Source: Melastoma dodecandrum
Taxonomy: Eukaryota > Streptophyta > Magnoliopsida > Myrtales > Melastomataceae
NCBI GenBank assembly: GCA_029817715.1
Contig: JARUPY010000395.1
Location: 992,001-1,056,000, forward strand
Reading direction: 5' to 3'
Length of the DNA: 64,000 bases
The stretch's first letter is position 1, and each line of letters starts with the position of its first letter. Shown here piece by piece: positions 35,066-48,265 of this stretch. The notes beneath the pieces were generated by a model, which saw nothing but the letters and a program-made list of their open reading frames with translations, did not search any database and was not told the DNA's origin. The translations under genes were made by a program, and so were the position numbers.

Positions 35066-38000
35066 AAAATTATTTAAAAAAAAACCAAGAAATAATATTT
35101 GGGGCCAAATTTGAAGGAGGAGATTATTTCAACTATATTTTTCCATCTATTTATGCAAGAATGAGTCAAATCTCTTATGAAAAACCCATTGATTTGTCAA
35201 CTAATTAGAATCAATCATGTAAATTATATATATATATGTATGTAATTTCTTTTCATGTTAGGATTGACATTAGATTAAAAACCATTACAACCACCACAAT
35301 GTTGTCTCCGAAAGGAGGGATCCGATGATTTCGACCGACCCGAAACAGCCTTGTCGAAGACCTAAGAGCGAGCAAAGGTGGCCAAAAGTAGCTTAATATT
35401 CAAGTGTTGGGCAGCTCCACGGTCAAATATTTTGCTCCAACAACAGCATCTATAGATCTCCGCATAGATAATATACGAATCACAACTGACTTCATCTGCT
35501 CTGATCGATCTCCCGAAGCAGGAACAAAACTTTGGCCAGCAAGAGCAAAACCACCACAATCATTGTTCGTAAGTGTCTCCAACGACACAAGATTTGAAGA
35601 TAAAAAGGTAGCCGAATGTTTTTGCAATCAATAATGCGGGGGTGGTGCGTGGAGCAGCAGACTTGATTATTACAACTGCGACATGAATCGATAAATATTG
35701 AATGATATTCGCCAACTTAATGCATGATTCAGTGAGAACGGAATTTGCATTCAAAACTAATAATGCCTATAAATAACTACTGATCGTTGAACTATTTCTG
35801 CCTAATTTTGACCTGCCAGGAATCCCGACTGGATAACAAGCGAACGTCAACAAAATTCCTCTTACCAAGTTTTTGTCGAATTTCAAAATTTGTTGTAAAA
35901 AGATTAATTTTGGCATCATAAATACGAGGGATACATAAAAAACATTAATCAAATAATTTCCAAAAGGATCGAACAATTATAAAGAACGTAAATATTTCGT
36001 TTAACTAAATCAACTACATACATAATAAACCAAGTAGTAACTAAGATGAATACATCAGATTATTTTGAAAATTAAATATAAGGGGGGCGGAGGAGTTTCT
36101 ACTTTAAATGAAAGAAAATATATTATAAACAACAGAACTTCATGACCTGATCTTAATTACGACAAAGTATACGTTTATATCCCTAACGTTGGTTTAACTT
36201 TCCGTTTTGTAAACCTTCTTTCCCCTATGATTCTGCCACTAACATTTCATAGTTAACGGTGTAAGGCTAAGTGCTAACGTGGATAAATGTAGTCCAATGT
36301 GGCTTGCTCCACTAGAGATCTTGCATAGAAATAAAAATCTCGTTAACAAGGATTAATGGGAAGGTGATTGTTCTTCTCCAAATGCCCAAATCGAATCAAA
36401 GCAGGCCTAATTGTCACTGGGAGCACCTGGGAAAATGAAAAAGTAAATTTGCAATCACGGAAGGAGGGTTGAAACATGCACATCCGGGAGTACGAGGAAC
36501 CTAAGTCGTCGATTCTTTCGTTTAAACGAATTCTTTTGCTAAAAAAAATTAATTTTGATTAAAACTAAGATCTCAGCACACAATTCCTCAGAAATCATGA
36601 TTGGAACGAAGGATGATAGTGGAAGATCTCACCACTCATCACGATTCTGTCATGACTTGCGTCTAATCAAGCACAGGGTACACTCCCCATTGTTCTATTC
36701 CGAATAACAACGTTGTTCCCATCTCTAATTGGATGTATCCCTTTCTCCAATTCTTTCTCATACGAATTCCTTATTTTTTTAACTTGCTTTCCATACCCAA
36801 CAATCCAGCAACATGTTTGTATTATTTTATATAGTTTAACATGACCCTCAAGCCGAACCACGATACAATGTTGAAACTTCATCAACTGACCTAAAAAATT
36901 ACGTTGGTAGCTGAATGCTCGGTTTATATTATGTAATTTAACATATCAAATATAAATAGAAAATTAAAAGTCACATTTCATCTTTTGCTTCCTTACAATG
37001 ATAAAGTATTTGTGTGATCCACGGAGGAACATGTAGCAAATCAAAATAGAATAACCCGCTTGATACTAAATTTGATTATGACATGAATTGCATCTAAGAA
37101 CAAGTTCAACTTCCATTAATATATTCCAGGCTAATGGCTAGATATACAAAAGAATTTGAATTGAATACATCTCACCCCTATAATGCTACATTATCAAAAA
37201 GTACAGCATGTTAAGTAGACAAAACAAAACACATTATAATTAAATATTAAGTAGCAAAGAGAGTTAAAGAGAAAATGTCTCAAATTCAAAATGTCAGTCG
37301 AGGATTACGTATAGAAACTTTGCAAGTGCATCTTTAGTGTCAAAATTCTGGAGCAAGAATAACCGTCACATTTGTTGACTGTGTTTTAGAAGTATGCCTT
37401 ATGCAAGGAGAGTCACTTAACTCTCAAGTTAAGCATTGGAGTCATGTACAAGGTTAACTTGTTGATGTTTTTTTAAAACCGGCGAAGATTCGAGTAGATA
37501 ATAAGTTTACAATTTTTTTTTCAGGATGAATTTCAAATAGGATGCAATTTGGAAAGAGACATCACGTCCATAAAATGCCAAAGCCTATCCAGAGTAAAAT
37601 AAATTAAATTATTTGCACAACGTGATATCGTCTTGTGATCGTATGCATCTCATCCCCCCATCTTACCAACCGTGGACAAATTTTATATAATGTATGACTT
37701 TATTATAAGTACCATGTCGAAACATTTGATAATTTTCGGCACTAAAACATTGATTTAAGAAGTTTCAAACATGGAAATGAATAATATAATAATATAATAC
37801 TAAATAATTTTAATTTTGAAAGAATTAGCTTTTAAAATTATCTCCATATCTAACTTATAATTATTATTTTTAAATATATGAAAATTTTTAAAAAGTGAAA
37901 TTAGGCTGATTATATTGAAAAAGTTGGAAACTTTCTCAAGTCAAGACGGTAATTTTTTTAGTATATATGAATGTAGAATATATTTATTTCTTTTTTTGTT

Positions 38001-38718
38001 TTTTTTAATAGTTAACTCATTACACGGATTTCGAAATTATATTGTTGTCCTCATTTAAAAAAAATCTTTCTCTAAAAAATAATTTTATTAAAAATTTCAT
38101 CAAAATATGTATTTGCAAATATAGGCCGGCTCTTTTCATCTAATTTCATTTTTTCAATAGCATTTATTAATTTTCTTTCCTAAAAACTATCATATATTAA
38201 TATGAATTATTTTGTTGCAATGAGAGCTTTAAAATTAATCACAATTTATCTATTACAATTTTTGTAGTAACTTATAACGTAATTTCCTTAGTCAAATAAT
38301 TTCTTTTTTTTTACAAGATAATATAATTTTATAAGTTATTAGCACCACTCTATTCTGCAAGTTGATTTTGAAATAACATAAAAAAACATTTCATGGATGG
38401 AAATAGCATATGGATAGAATTACAATCGAAAAATGATAAGTACCAAATAAATGGATCGAAAAATAAATTCAATGAATCAAGACATAAAACAAAGTAAAAT
38501 GTAAGTTTAGGCCACTGAATTTCTATGTAGAGAAAGTTAGCGTACTGAATGCAATTTATTTCCTTTTTCTAAGCCTTCAACAATTATCATGTCAGGACCT
38601 TGTTAATAATAGAATATTTGAAACGAGAATGTCAAAAAAATGGCAATTATCTTTTGCGTATATTGAATTACAGCCTTTTGAAATTACAGATTACACCCTT
38701 GCCTTTTCCAATATATGA
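35066..38718. other. Intergenic (unit 2), counterpart of 8,994-12,640
   Basis: Contains the conserved 0.65-kb block at 35,310-35,980, the minus-strand segment at 36,667-36,885 and AT-rich sequence at 37,200-38,110. No gene is called. Confidence 0.45.
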
Positions 38719-38726
38719 TATAAATA
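38719..38726 (+). promoter_or_regulatory. TATA box of neprosin B
   Basis: tataaata lies 33 bp before the signal-peptide ATG. The same box with similar surroundings precedes copy C (44,226-44,219, minus strand) and copy D (61,785-61,792); the unit 1 copy has cataaata (12,633). Confidence 0.55.
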
Positions 38727-38758
38727 TACACCTCCTGCTGTGTAAGCAGGAGCCCGCC

Positions 38759-40425
38759 ATGGGTTTGACAAAGGCGTATGCCGTGTTTGTTCTATTTTTC
38801 ATCGCGTCCTTTCTACCAAGACATGAACTCCGCCCACTCGAGGTGTTCGCCCACTTGAGGTGTTTGAGCAACGCCCGACGGCTTTGAAAGAACCACTCAT
38901 ATTTCTAACATGGAAGTGACGAGGGTTTTTGCTCACTGCAGACGACGTCCGGGAAGTTGATAGACGGCGTCGGCATATACAAACAACCGGCTCTAGATAA
39001 ATCCTTCAGGTTTTTATTATATTTTTTCATTCGTTTGTTTCCTTTGCATTTCTGTAAAAACTAACATGGATAACTTCATGATGCAGATGGGAGATTCGTC
39101 CTCGGTGGCAGCGGAAAGCAGCGGGTCGGGTATCTTCTCTTTCGGACAAGGATACCCCGATGGGACGATACCGATTATAAGGACAAATAAACAAGATTTA
39201 ATCAGTGAGAAATTACTTCGGCGCTTTTCTTCTGCCTTCTCTCAACCTTTTACCAGTGTTACCAGTGTAAGTTTAGATCGTATTGCAAAGTATAAGAGTT
39301 GTCTGAATTTGTTGGGAGATCTATATGCTTCTCAATTTTCAGTCAGTGATATAATGTTTACATGAAAATTACTTCTTTTCTTAGAACGAAAAGAATGTTT
39401 TTTTTTTTAAATCTTGTCACATTATTTCACAAAACATCATTCAGCGAGCGGGAATATCAATCTTTCGAGATCGCTTCTACGGTGCAAAAGCAGTGATGAA
39501 CATTTGGTCTCCGGAGTGTAAGGGTGACCAATTCAGTGCATCAGTGATTCGGTTAGCTACTGGCACTGAAACAGGCGATACAAATGGTATTTACGTTGGA
39601 TGGGCGGTATGTTTGCTTCCTTACATATAATTTGCGTAACCTAGATTGTTCAATGACATTGATCGAGGTTACGACGGCCAATCAACAGGTTTCTCCGGCG
39701 GTTTACGGAGATGATAATGCACATCTTTTTACTTTTTGGAAGGTAACTTTTAGCATGTAGATCTTATGTTATAACTTTTCATTCACATGCTTATAAATGG
39801 GTCATTTTTTGACTTCTATCAAGGGGGGTGATGGATCCACGGGATGCTATGATATGCGTTGCCCCGGTTTCGTTCAGACCGATAAGGGAATAGTTCTCGG
39901 AGATGTTTTTAATAAGACTTCGGATTACGGGGGAATTCAGCAGGTAACTGATGTTCACATTAACCAGGTAAAGTCAGAGTAGTGTAACAATTTTCTTGCT
40001 TTCCATAGAAAACCCAGATCGTACGTTACATTAGATCCGATTATGAACAATTTGCAGGATCCGGTTACTAAGAATTGGATATTGAGTTTTGGAAAGGAAG
40101 AAAGGCAAGCTGGATACTGGCCAAAAGAACTGTTTCCTCTTATGGCGGGAGATAAGGGCGCGACACGTCTGTCATTTGGAGGAATCACGATGCGGGGGAT
40201 AGAGCAAGAAGAGAGTCCTCCTATGGAAAGCGGGTACAAGGCACTCTGCCATCATGATCCAGATATTGTTCTCAGGAAATTATTCGGAATTCCGCGCGCC
40301 CCTTTGACTACGAAACAGACAACATCTTGGACAATTCAAAATGCTATGGCTTGAACAACTATGGACAGACTGATGACTATGGATATTTGATCGCCTTCGG
40401 TGGACCCGGAGGACCTAATTGTTGA
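38759..40425 (+). pseudogene. Neprosin-domain pseudogene B, unit 2 copy, all exons present
   Basis: Exons recognised: signal peptide from 38,759 (MGLTKAYAVFVLFFIASF); propeptide 38,942-39,009 (IDGVGIYKQPALD); 39,087-39,266 (MGDSSSVAAESSGSG); 39,445-39,606 (RAGISIFRDRFYGAKAVMNI to GIYVGWA); 39,689-39,742 (VSPAVYGDDNAHLFTFWK); 39,824-39,967 (GGDGSTGCYDMRCPGF); 40,009-40,425 (DPVTKNWILSFG, AGYWPKELFPLM, terminal CY...GGPGGPNC). Lesions: a duplication after the signal peptide breaks the frame; 19 bases are missing from the propeptide exon; the gap 39,968-40,008 is only 41 bp and joins exons out of frame; 17 bases are missing after ESGYK; the terminal block is in another frame. The catalytic Glu positions are Tyr (39,592-39,594) and Ile (40,184-40,186). 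Neprosins are secreted peptidases; this copy cannot encode one. Confidence 0.85.
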
Positions 40426-42496
40426 AAAATTACAAAAAAAATAATAATAAGTAATATTTGGGACCAAATTTGGAGGAGGAGATTATTTCAACTATAGTTT
40501 TCCATCTATTTTGTGCAAGAGTGACACAAATCTCTTATGAAAAACGTACCCATTGATTTGTCAGAATCATTCATCTAAAGTATATTATTTGTCAACTATT
40601 GATATTAGATAAAAAAAAACCATTACAAGAACCACAATGTTGTCTCCGAAAGGAGGGAAACTAAATATTGTGCTCCAACCACAGCATCTATAGATCTCCG
40701 CATAGATAATATACGAATCACAAATGACTTCATCTGCTCTGATCGTTCTCATACAACTGTGAATCTGAATGATATTCGCCTACTTAATGCATGATCAATT
40801 TGCCTACCGACTACAGTGACTAAAGATGAAGACATCAGATTATTTCGAAAAGTAGATATAAGGGGGGCGCTGGAGTTTCTACTTAAATGAAAGAAACTAT
40901 ATTATAAACAACAGAACTTCATGACCTGATTGACTATGGCTCGTCCCTTAATTACGACAAAGTATACGTTTATATCCCTAACATTGGTTTAACTTTCCAT
41001 TTTGTAAACCTTCTTTGCCCTAAGATTCTGCCACTAGCATTTCATAGTTGACGGTGTAAGCCTAAGTGCTAACGTGGATAAATGTAGTCCAATGTGGCTT
41101 GCTCCACTAGAGATCTTTGATGACATCATTATACTTAGATTTGAGAGAGTGGACGCGAATTGTATCAGCACTTTCATATGACTTGAAATCAAAACCAAAA
41201 CACATTATAATTAACTGTCAAGTAGTAAAGAGAGTTAAAAACAAAACGTCTCTTATCCAAAAGGCTAATCGAATCGGATTGCGTATAGAAACTTTGCAAG
41301 TGCATCTCTAGTGTCAAAATTCTGGAGCAAGAATAACCGTCACATTTGTTGACTGTGTTTTAGAAGTATGCCTTATGCAAGGAGAGTCACTTAACTCTCA
41401 AGTTAAGCATTGGAGTCATGTACAAGGTTAACTTGTTGATGTTTCTTTATACCCGCGACGATGATTCCAGTAGATAATAAGTTTACAATTTTTTTTATGA
41501 TGAATTCAAATAGGATGCAATTTGGAAAGAGAAATCCCGTCCATAAAATGCCAAAGCCTATCCGGGTGAAATAAATTAAATTATTTGCACAACGTGATAT
41601 CGTCTTGTGATCGCATGGGTCTCATCCCCATCTTACCATTCGTGGACCATCTATTCAGAAAAAAATGCAAATTTTATATAATGTATGACTTTATTATAAG
41701 TACCATGTCGAAACATTTGATAATTTTCGTAAAACGCACAAAAACATTAACTTAAGAAGTTTCAAAGATGGAAATAAATAATATAATAACATAATATTAA
41801 ATAATTTTAATTTTGAATGAATTAGCTTTTTAAAATTATCTCCATAACTAACTTATAATTATTATTTTTAAATATATGAAAATTTTTAAAAAGTGAAATT
41901 GTAATAAAAATTAGGCTGATTATATTGAAAAAGTTGGAAACTTTCTCAAGTCAAGAAGGTAATGTTTTTAAATTATCATATATGAAGGTAGAATATATTT
42001 CTTTCTTTTTTTGTTTTTTTACATAGTTAACTGGTTACATGGATTTAGAAATTATATTCTTGTCCTTATTTAAAAAAATCTTTCTCTAAAAAATAATTTT
42101 ACTAAAAATTTCATCAAAGATCTCTAGTGGAGCAAGCCACATTGGACTACATTTATCCAAGTTAGCACTTAGCCTTAATTCAATGTATTCATCTTAGTCA
42201 CTGTGGTCGGTTCGCAAATTGATCAGGCAGTAAGTAGGCGAATATCATTCAGATTCACAGTTGTATGAGAAAGATCAGAGCAGATAAAGTCATTGTTGGA
42301 GCACAATATTTAGGTTCCCTCCTTTCGGAGAGGACAAATAATATAATTTAGATGAATGATTCTGACTAATCAGTGGGTTTTTCATAAGAGATTTGTGTCA
42401 CCCTTGCAAAAAATAGATGGAAAACTATAGTTGAAATAATCTCCTCCTCCAAATTTGCTCCCAAATATTACTTATTAATTTTTTTTTTGTAATTTT
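40426..42496. other. Palindrome centre between convergent neprosin copies
   Basis: 40,426-41,115 and 42,115-42,496 are inverted copies of each other (neprosin 3' flanks). The spacer between (about 41,190-42,110) is a direct copy of 37,200-38,110, so the centre itself is a third copy of an arm segment. No gene is seen. Confidence 0.65.
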
Positions 42497-44168
42497 TCAA
42501 CAATTAGGTCCTCCGGGTCCACCGAATGCAATCAAATATCCATAGTCATCAGTCTGTCCATAGTTGTTCAAGCCATAGCATTTTGAATTGTCCAAGATGT
42601 TGTCTGTTTCGTAATCGAAGGGCACGCGGAACTCCGAATAATTTCTGAGAACAATATCTGGATCATGATGGCAGAGTGCCTCGCGTCTTTGTCCGGCTTG
42701 TACCCGCTTCCCATAGGAGGACTCTCTTCTTGCTCTATCCCACGGATCGTGATTCCTCCAAATGACAGACGTGTCGCGCCCTTATCTCCCGCCATCAGAG
42801 GAAACAGTTCTTTTGGCCAGTATCCCGCTTGCCTTTCTTCCTTTCCAATACTCAATATCCAATTCTTAGTAAACGGATCCTGCAAATTGTTCATAATCGG
42901 ATCTAATGTAACGTACGCTGGGTTTTCTATGTAAAGCAAGAAAATTGTTACACTACTCTGACTTTACCTGGGTAATGTGAACATCAGCTACTTGCTGAAT
43001 TCCCCCGTAATCCGAAGTCTTATTAAAAACATCTCCGAGAACTATTCCCTTATCGGTCTGAACGAAACCGGGGCAACGCATATCATAGCATCCCGTGGAT
43101 CCATCACCCCCCTTGATAGAAGTCAAAAAATGACCCATTTATAAGCATGTGAATGAAAAGTTATAACATAAGATCTACATGCTAAAAGTTACCTTCCAAA
43201 AAGTAAAAAGATGTGCATTATCATCTCCGTAAACCGCCGGAGAAACCTGTCGATTGTCCGTCATAACCTCGATCAATGTCATTGAATAATCTAGGTTACG
43301 TAAATTATTATCTAAGGAAGCAAACATACCGCCCATCCAACGTAAATACCATTTGTATCGCCTGTTTCAGGGCCAGTAGCTAACCGAATCACGGATGCAC
43401 TGAATTGGTCACCCTTACACTCCGGAGACCAAATGTTCATCACTGCTTTGGCACCGTAGAAGCGATCTCGAAAGATTGATATTCCCGCTCGCTGAATGAT
43501 GTTTTGTGAAATAATGTGACAAGATTTAAAAAAAACATTCTTCTCGTTCTAAGAAAAGAAGTAATTTTCATGTGAACATTATATCACTGACTGAAAATTG
43601 AGAAGCACTCCCAACAAATTCAGACAACTCTTATACTTTGCAATAAGATCTAAACTTACACTGGTAACACTGGTAAAAGGTTGAGAGAAGGCAGAAGAAA
43701 AGCGCCGAAGTAATTTCTCACGGAATAAATCTCGTTTATTTGTCCTTAGAATCGGTATCGTCCCATCGGGGCATCCTTGTCCGAAAGAGAAGATACCCAA
43801 CCCGCTGCTTTCCGCTGCCACCGAGGACGAATCTCCCATCTGCATCATAAAGTTGCCTATATTAGTTTTTACAAAAATGCGAAGGAAACAAATGAATGAA
43901 AAAATATAATAAAACCTGAATTTTGTGACCCTTCAACAGAGGATTATCTAGAGCCGGCTGATTGTATATGCCGACGCAGTCTATCAAGTTCCCGGACGTT
44001 GTCTGCAATGAGCAAAAGCCCTCGTCACTTACTTGTTAGAAATATCGGTGGTTCTTTCAAAGCCGTCGGGCGTTGCTTGAGCACCTCGAGTGGGCGGAGT
44101 TCGTGTCTTGGTAGAAAGGATGCGACGAAAAATAGAACAAACACGGCATACGCCTTTGTCAAACCCAT
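42497..44168 (-). pseudogene. Neprosin-domain gene copy C, least damaged but frame-broken
   Basis: Minus strand. The signal peptide starts at 44,168 (MGLTKAYAVFVLFFVASF) and runs on cleanly to KEPPIFLT. The propeptide exon has the family signature IDCVGIYNQPALDNPLLKGH followed by KIQ, joined in phase to the MGDSSSVAAESSGLG exon near 43,843. The later exons are all in frame to the HITQ that precedes the 41-bp gap. Problems: 28 bases with no workable intron separate the signal-peptide and propeptide parts and carry an in-frame TGA; the 41-bp gap (near 42,928-42,968) is too short for a plant intron and shifts frame; the terminal CY...GGPGGPNC block is in a third frame. Active-site positions are Tyr and Ile. 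Best reference copy for the family, but most likely a pseudogene or pseudoenzyme. Confidence 0.75.
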
Positions 44169-44218
44169 GGCCGGCTCCTGCTTGCATCGCAGGACAGCAA
44201 GAGGTGTATATTTATATC

Positions 44219-44226
44219 ATATATTG
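44219..44226 (-). promoter_or_regulatory. TATA box of neprosin C
   Basis: tataaata on the minus strand, about 50 bp before the ATG at 44,168, in the same context as the other copies. Confidence 0.5.
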
Positions 44227-47200
44227 GAGGCAATGGTGTATAATCTGTAATTTCAAAGGTTGTAATTTAATATACTCAAAAGATAATTACCATTTTTTTG
44301 AGATTGTCGTTCCAAATATTCTATTATTAACAAGCTCACGACATTTATGATAATTGTTGAGGGCTTAGAAAAAGGAAATAAATATCTAACTTTCTTTACA
44401 TAGAAATTCAGTGGCCTAAACTAACATTTTGCTTTGTTTTATGTCTTGATTCATTGAATTTATTTTTCGATCCATTTATTTGGTACTTATCATTTTTCGA
44501 TTGTAATTCTATCCATATGCTATTTCCATCCATGAAATGTTTTTTTATGTTATTTCAAAATCACTTGCAGAATAGAGTCGTGCTAATAACTTATAAAATT
44601 ATATTATCTTGTAAAAAAAAAGAAATTATTTGACTAAGGAAATTACGTTATAAGTTACTACAAAAATTGTAATAGATAAATTGTGATTAATTTTAAAGCT
44701 CTCATTGCAACAAAATAATTCATATTAATATATGATATTTTTTAGGAAAGAAAATTAATAAATGCTATTGAAAAAATGAAATTAGCTGAAAAGAGCCGGC
44801 CTATATTTAAAAATACATATTTTGATGAAATTTTTAATAAAATTATTTTCTAGAGAAAGATTTTTTTTAAATGAGGACAACAATATAATTTCGAAATCCT
44901 AAAAAAAAACAAAAAAAGAAAGAAATATATTCTACCTTCATATATGCTAATTTAAAAACATTACCTTCTTGACTTGAGTTTCCAACTTTTTCAATATAAT
45001 CAGCCTAATTTTTATTACAATTTCACTTTTTAAAAATTTTCATATATTTAAAAATAATAATTATAAGTTAGTTATGGAGATAATTTTAAAAAGCTAATTC
45101 ATTCAAAATTAAAATTATTTAATATTATGTTATTATATTATTTATTTCCATCTTTGAAACTCCTTAAATTAATGTTTTAGTGAGTTTTACCAAAATTAGC
45201 AAATGTTTCGATACTTATAATAAAGTCATACATTATATAAAATTTGCATTTTTTTTCTTTTTAGATGGTCCAAATGGGGATGAGACCCATGCGATCACAA
45301 GACGATATCACGTTGTGCACATAATTTAATTTATTTTACGCTGGGTAAGCTTTGGCATGACGTGATTTCTCTTTCGAAATTGCATCCTATTTGAAATTCA
45401 TCATGAAAAAAAAATGTAAACTTATTATCTACTCGAATCATCGTTGCCGGTATAAAAAAACATCAACAAGTTAACCTTGTACATGACTCCAATGCTTAAC
45501 TTGAGTTAAGTGACTCTCGTTGCATAAGGCATACTTCTAAAACACAGTCAACAAATGTGACGGTTAGTTTTGCTCCAGCATTTTGACACTAGAGATGCAC
45601 TTGCAAAGTTTCTATACGCAATCCGATTCGATTAACCTTTTGGATTTGAGACATTTTCTTTTTAACTCTCTTTACTACTTGACAGTTAATTATAATGTAC
45701 TTTATGATAATGTAGCATTATGGTGGTGACATGTATTCAATTCAACTTTTTTGTATATCCAGCCATTAGCTCGGATGATACTAATGGAAGCCGAACTCGT
45801 CCGTAGATACAATTCATCTCATAATCAAATCTAGTATCAAGTGTGTTACTCTATTTTTTTATGCTACATGTTTCGCTCTGTCCTCCGTGGACCACACACA
45901 TACTTTAACATTGTAAGCAAGCAAAAGATGAAATGTGACTGAATATTTTTTTTTTTGTTTTTGACTTGATATGTTAAATTATATAGTATAAACCAAGCTT
46001 TCACCTAGCAACATAGTTTTTTTAGGTTTGATGAGGTTTCAACACGGTACGAGGGTGATTGGAATTGAAGGGCATGTTAAACTTTATAATATAATACAAA
46101 CGTTTATCTAGCAGCTTATCCTTTAAGGTCAGTGACTAAGATTTCAACGCAGGATCAAACCAGTCATGTTCAAACCTCTACACAAGTGAAAAATCGCAAG
46201 GCCAATACGCCGCCTAACCTAGAACCACGGCCAACGCCTAAATATACCATGAATTGGTTTGGTCAGATTGTTGGGCTTTCCCAGCGTGTGCTACTATTGA
46301 AGCTATCATAAAAGTTAAAGGGGCAAAATTCATTTCATTATGCGTCGACATTTTTATCAATGTCGCCGATGTTTTTGACGATCTGGATAGATGGGATTTT
46401 GACGATTAGGATGTTTGTTCGAGAAGATAAAAGGGAGAAAAGAATACTAAATCACGTTGCCACGATAGTTGGGTATGGACGGCAAGCTAAAAAAACATAA
46501 GGAATTCGTACGTGAAAGAACAGGGAGAAATACATCCGATTAGAGATGGGAACAACATTGTTATTCTGAATAGAACAATGGGCAGTGTACCCTGTGCTTG
46601 ATTAGACGCAAGTCATGACAGAATCGTGATGAGTGGTGAGATCTTCCACTTTCATCCTTCGTTCCAATCATGATTTCTGAGGAATTGTGTGCAGAGATTT
46701 TAGTTTTAATAAAAATTAATTTTTTTTAGCAAAAGAATTCGTTTAAACGAAAGAATCGATGACTTAGGGGTTCCTCGTACTCCCGGATGTGCATGTTTCA
46801 AACCTCCTTCCGTGATTGCAATTTTGCTTTTTCATTTTCCCAGGTGCTCCCAGTGACAATTAGGTCTGCTTTGATTCGATTTGGAGAAGAACAATCACCT
46901 TCCTATTAATCCTTGTTAACGAGTTTTTTTTATTTCTATGTAAGATCTCAAGTGGAGCAAGCCACATTGGACTACATTTATCCACGTTAGCACTTAGCCT
47001 TACACCGTTAACTATGAAATGTTAGTGGCAGAATCTTAGGGGAAAGAAGGTTTACAGAACGGAAAGTTAAACCGACGTTAGGGATATAAACGTATACTTT
47101 GTCGTAATTAAGATCAGGTCATGAAGTTCTGTTGTTTATAATATAGTTTCTTTCATTTAAAGTAGAAACTCCTCCACCCCCCTTATATCTAATTTTCGAA

Positions 47201-48198
47201 ATAATCTGATGTATTCATCTTAGTTACTACTTGATTTATTATGTATGTAGTTGATTTAGTTAAACGAAATATTTACGTTCTTTATAATTGTTCCATCCTT
47301 TTGGAAATTATTTGATTAATGTTTTTTTATGTATCCCTCGTATTTATGATGCCAAAATTCATCTTTTTACGACAAATTTTGAAATTACAAAAAAAACTTG
47401 GTAAGAGGAATTATGTTGACGTTCTCTTGTTGTCAAGTCGGGATTCCTGGCAGCTCAAAATTAGGCAGAAATAGTTCAACGATCAGTAGTTATTTATAGG
47501 CATTATTAGTTTTGAATGCAAATTCCGTTCTCACTGAAGTCGGTTGGCATCGTGATCATGCATTAAGTTGGCGAATATCATTCAATATTTATCGATTCAT
47601 GTCGCAGTTGTACTAATCAAGTCTGCTGCTCCACGCACCACCCCCGCATTATTGATTGCAAAATCATTCGGCTACCTTTTTATCTTCAAATCTTGTGTCG
47701 TTGGAGACACTTACGAACGATGATTGTGGTGGTCTTGCTCTTGCTGGCCAAAGTTTTGTTCCTGCCTCGGGTGAACGATCAGAGCAGATGAAGTCATTTG
47801 AGATTGGCATTATCTTTGCGGAGAACTATTGATGTTGTTGTTGGAGCAGAATATTTGACCGTGGAGCTGCCCAACAGTTGAATATTAAGCTACTTTTGGC
47901 CACCTTTGCTCGCTCTTAGGTTTCCGACAAGGCTTTTTCGGGTCGGTCGAAGTCATCAGATCCCTCCTTTCGGAGACAACATTGTGGTGGTTGTAATGGT
48001 TTTTAATCTAATGTTTATCCTAACATAAAAACAAATTACAAAAATATATATCTACTTTAGATTAGTGATTCTAATTAGTTGACAAATCAATGGGTTTTTC
48101 ATAAGAGATTTGACTCATTCTTGCATAAATAGATGGAAAAATATAGTTGAAATAATCTCCTCCCAAATATTATTTCTTGGTTTTTTTTTATAATTTTT
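44227..48198. other. Inverted intergenic DNA; no gene seen
   Basis: Reverse complement of about 35,066-38,718. Includes the inverted 0.65-kb block near 47,350-47,970 and the inverted 8.3-kb-type segment near 46,440-46,680. 46,100-46,440 has no match that I noticed elsewhere in the window. AT-rich. Confidence 0.45.
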
Positions 48199-48265
48199 CA
48201 ACAATTAGTTCCTCCGGGTCCACCAAAGGCGATCAAGTATCCATAGTCATCATTCTTTCCACAGT
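48199..48265 (-). pseudogene. Neprosin terminal fragment, inverted copy
   Basis: Reverse complement encodes DDYGYLIAFGGPGGTNC-stop, here without the internal stop seen at 35,040. It is fused at its 5' side to TMP 5'-flank sequence. Confidence 0.65.

Larger units (their letters stand above)
13502..39579 (+). repeat. Tandem duplication unit 2 (26,078 bp)
   Basis: This is the inferred complete unit. It starts inside the 5' LTR and ends at the neprosin B position equivalent to the junction (GAT at 13,499-13,501 corresponds to GAT at 39,577-39,579). It holds the retrotransposon, TMP, neprosin A, the Gnk2 ghost, the amber TMP copy, neprosin fragments and the first part of neprosin B. That the retrotransposon was part of the duplicated unit is inference; its partner would lie before the window. 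Confidence 0.6.
34790..40990 (+). repeat. Left arm of a large inverted repeat
   Basis: Recurs as reverse complement at 42,115-48,540. Paired landmarks: neprosin stop 40,425/42,497; signal-peptide ATG 38,759/44,168; gtttaaac 36,520/46,741; neprosin fragment 35,065/48,199. Identity is lower than between the tandem units, and there are indels totalling a few hundred bases. Confidence 0.8.

Noticed and set aside
1..39579. Two haplotypes wrongly joined in the assembly, instead of a true tandem duplication
   Set aside because: Not excluded, but the junction inside an LTR with three shared bases and the collinear unit length favour a real duplication; listed as the main alternative to test.
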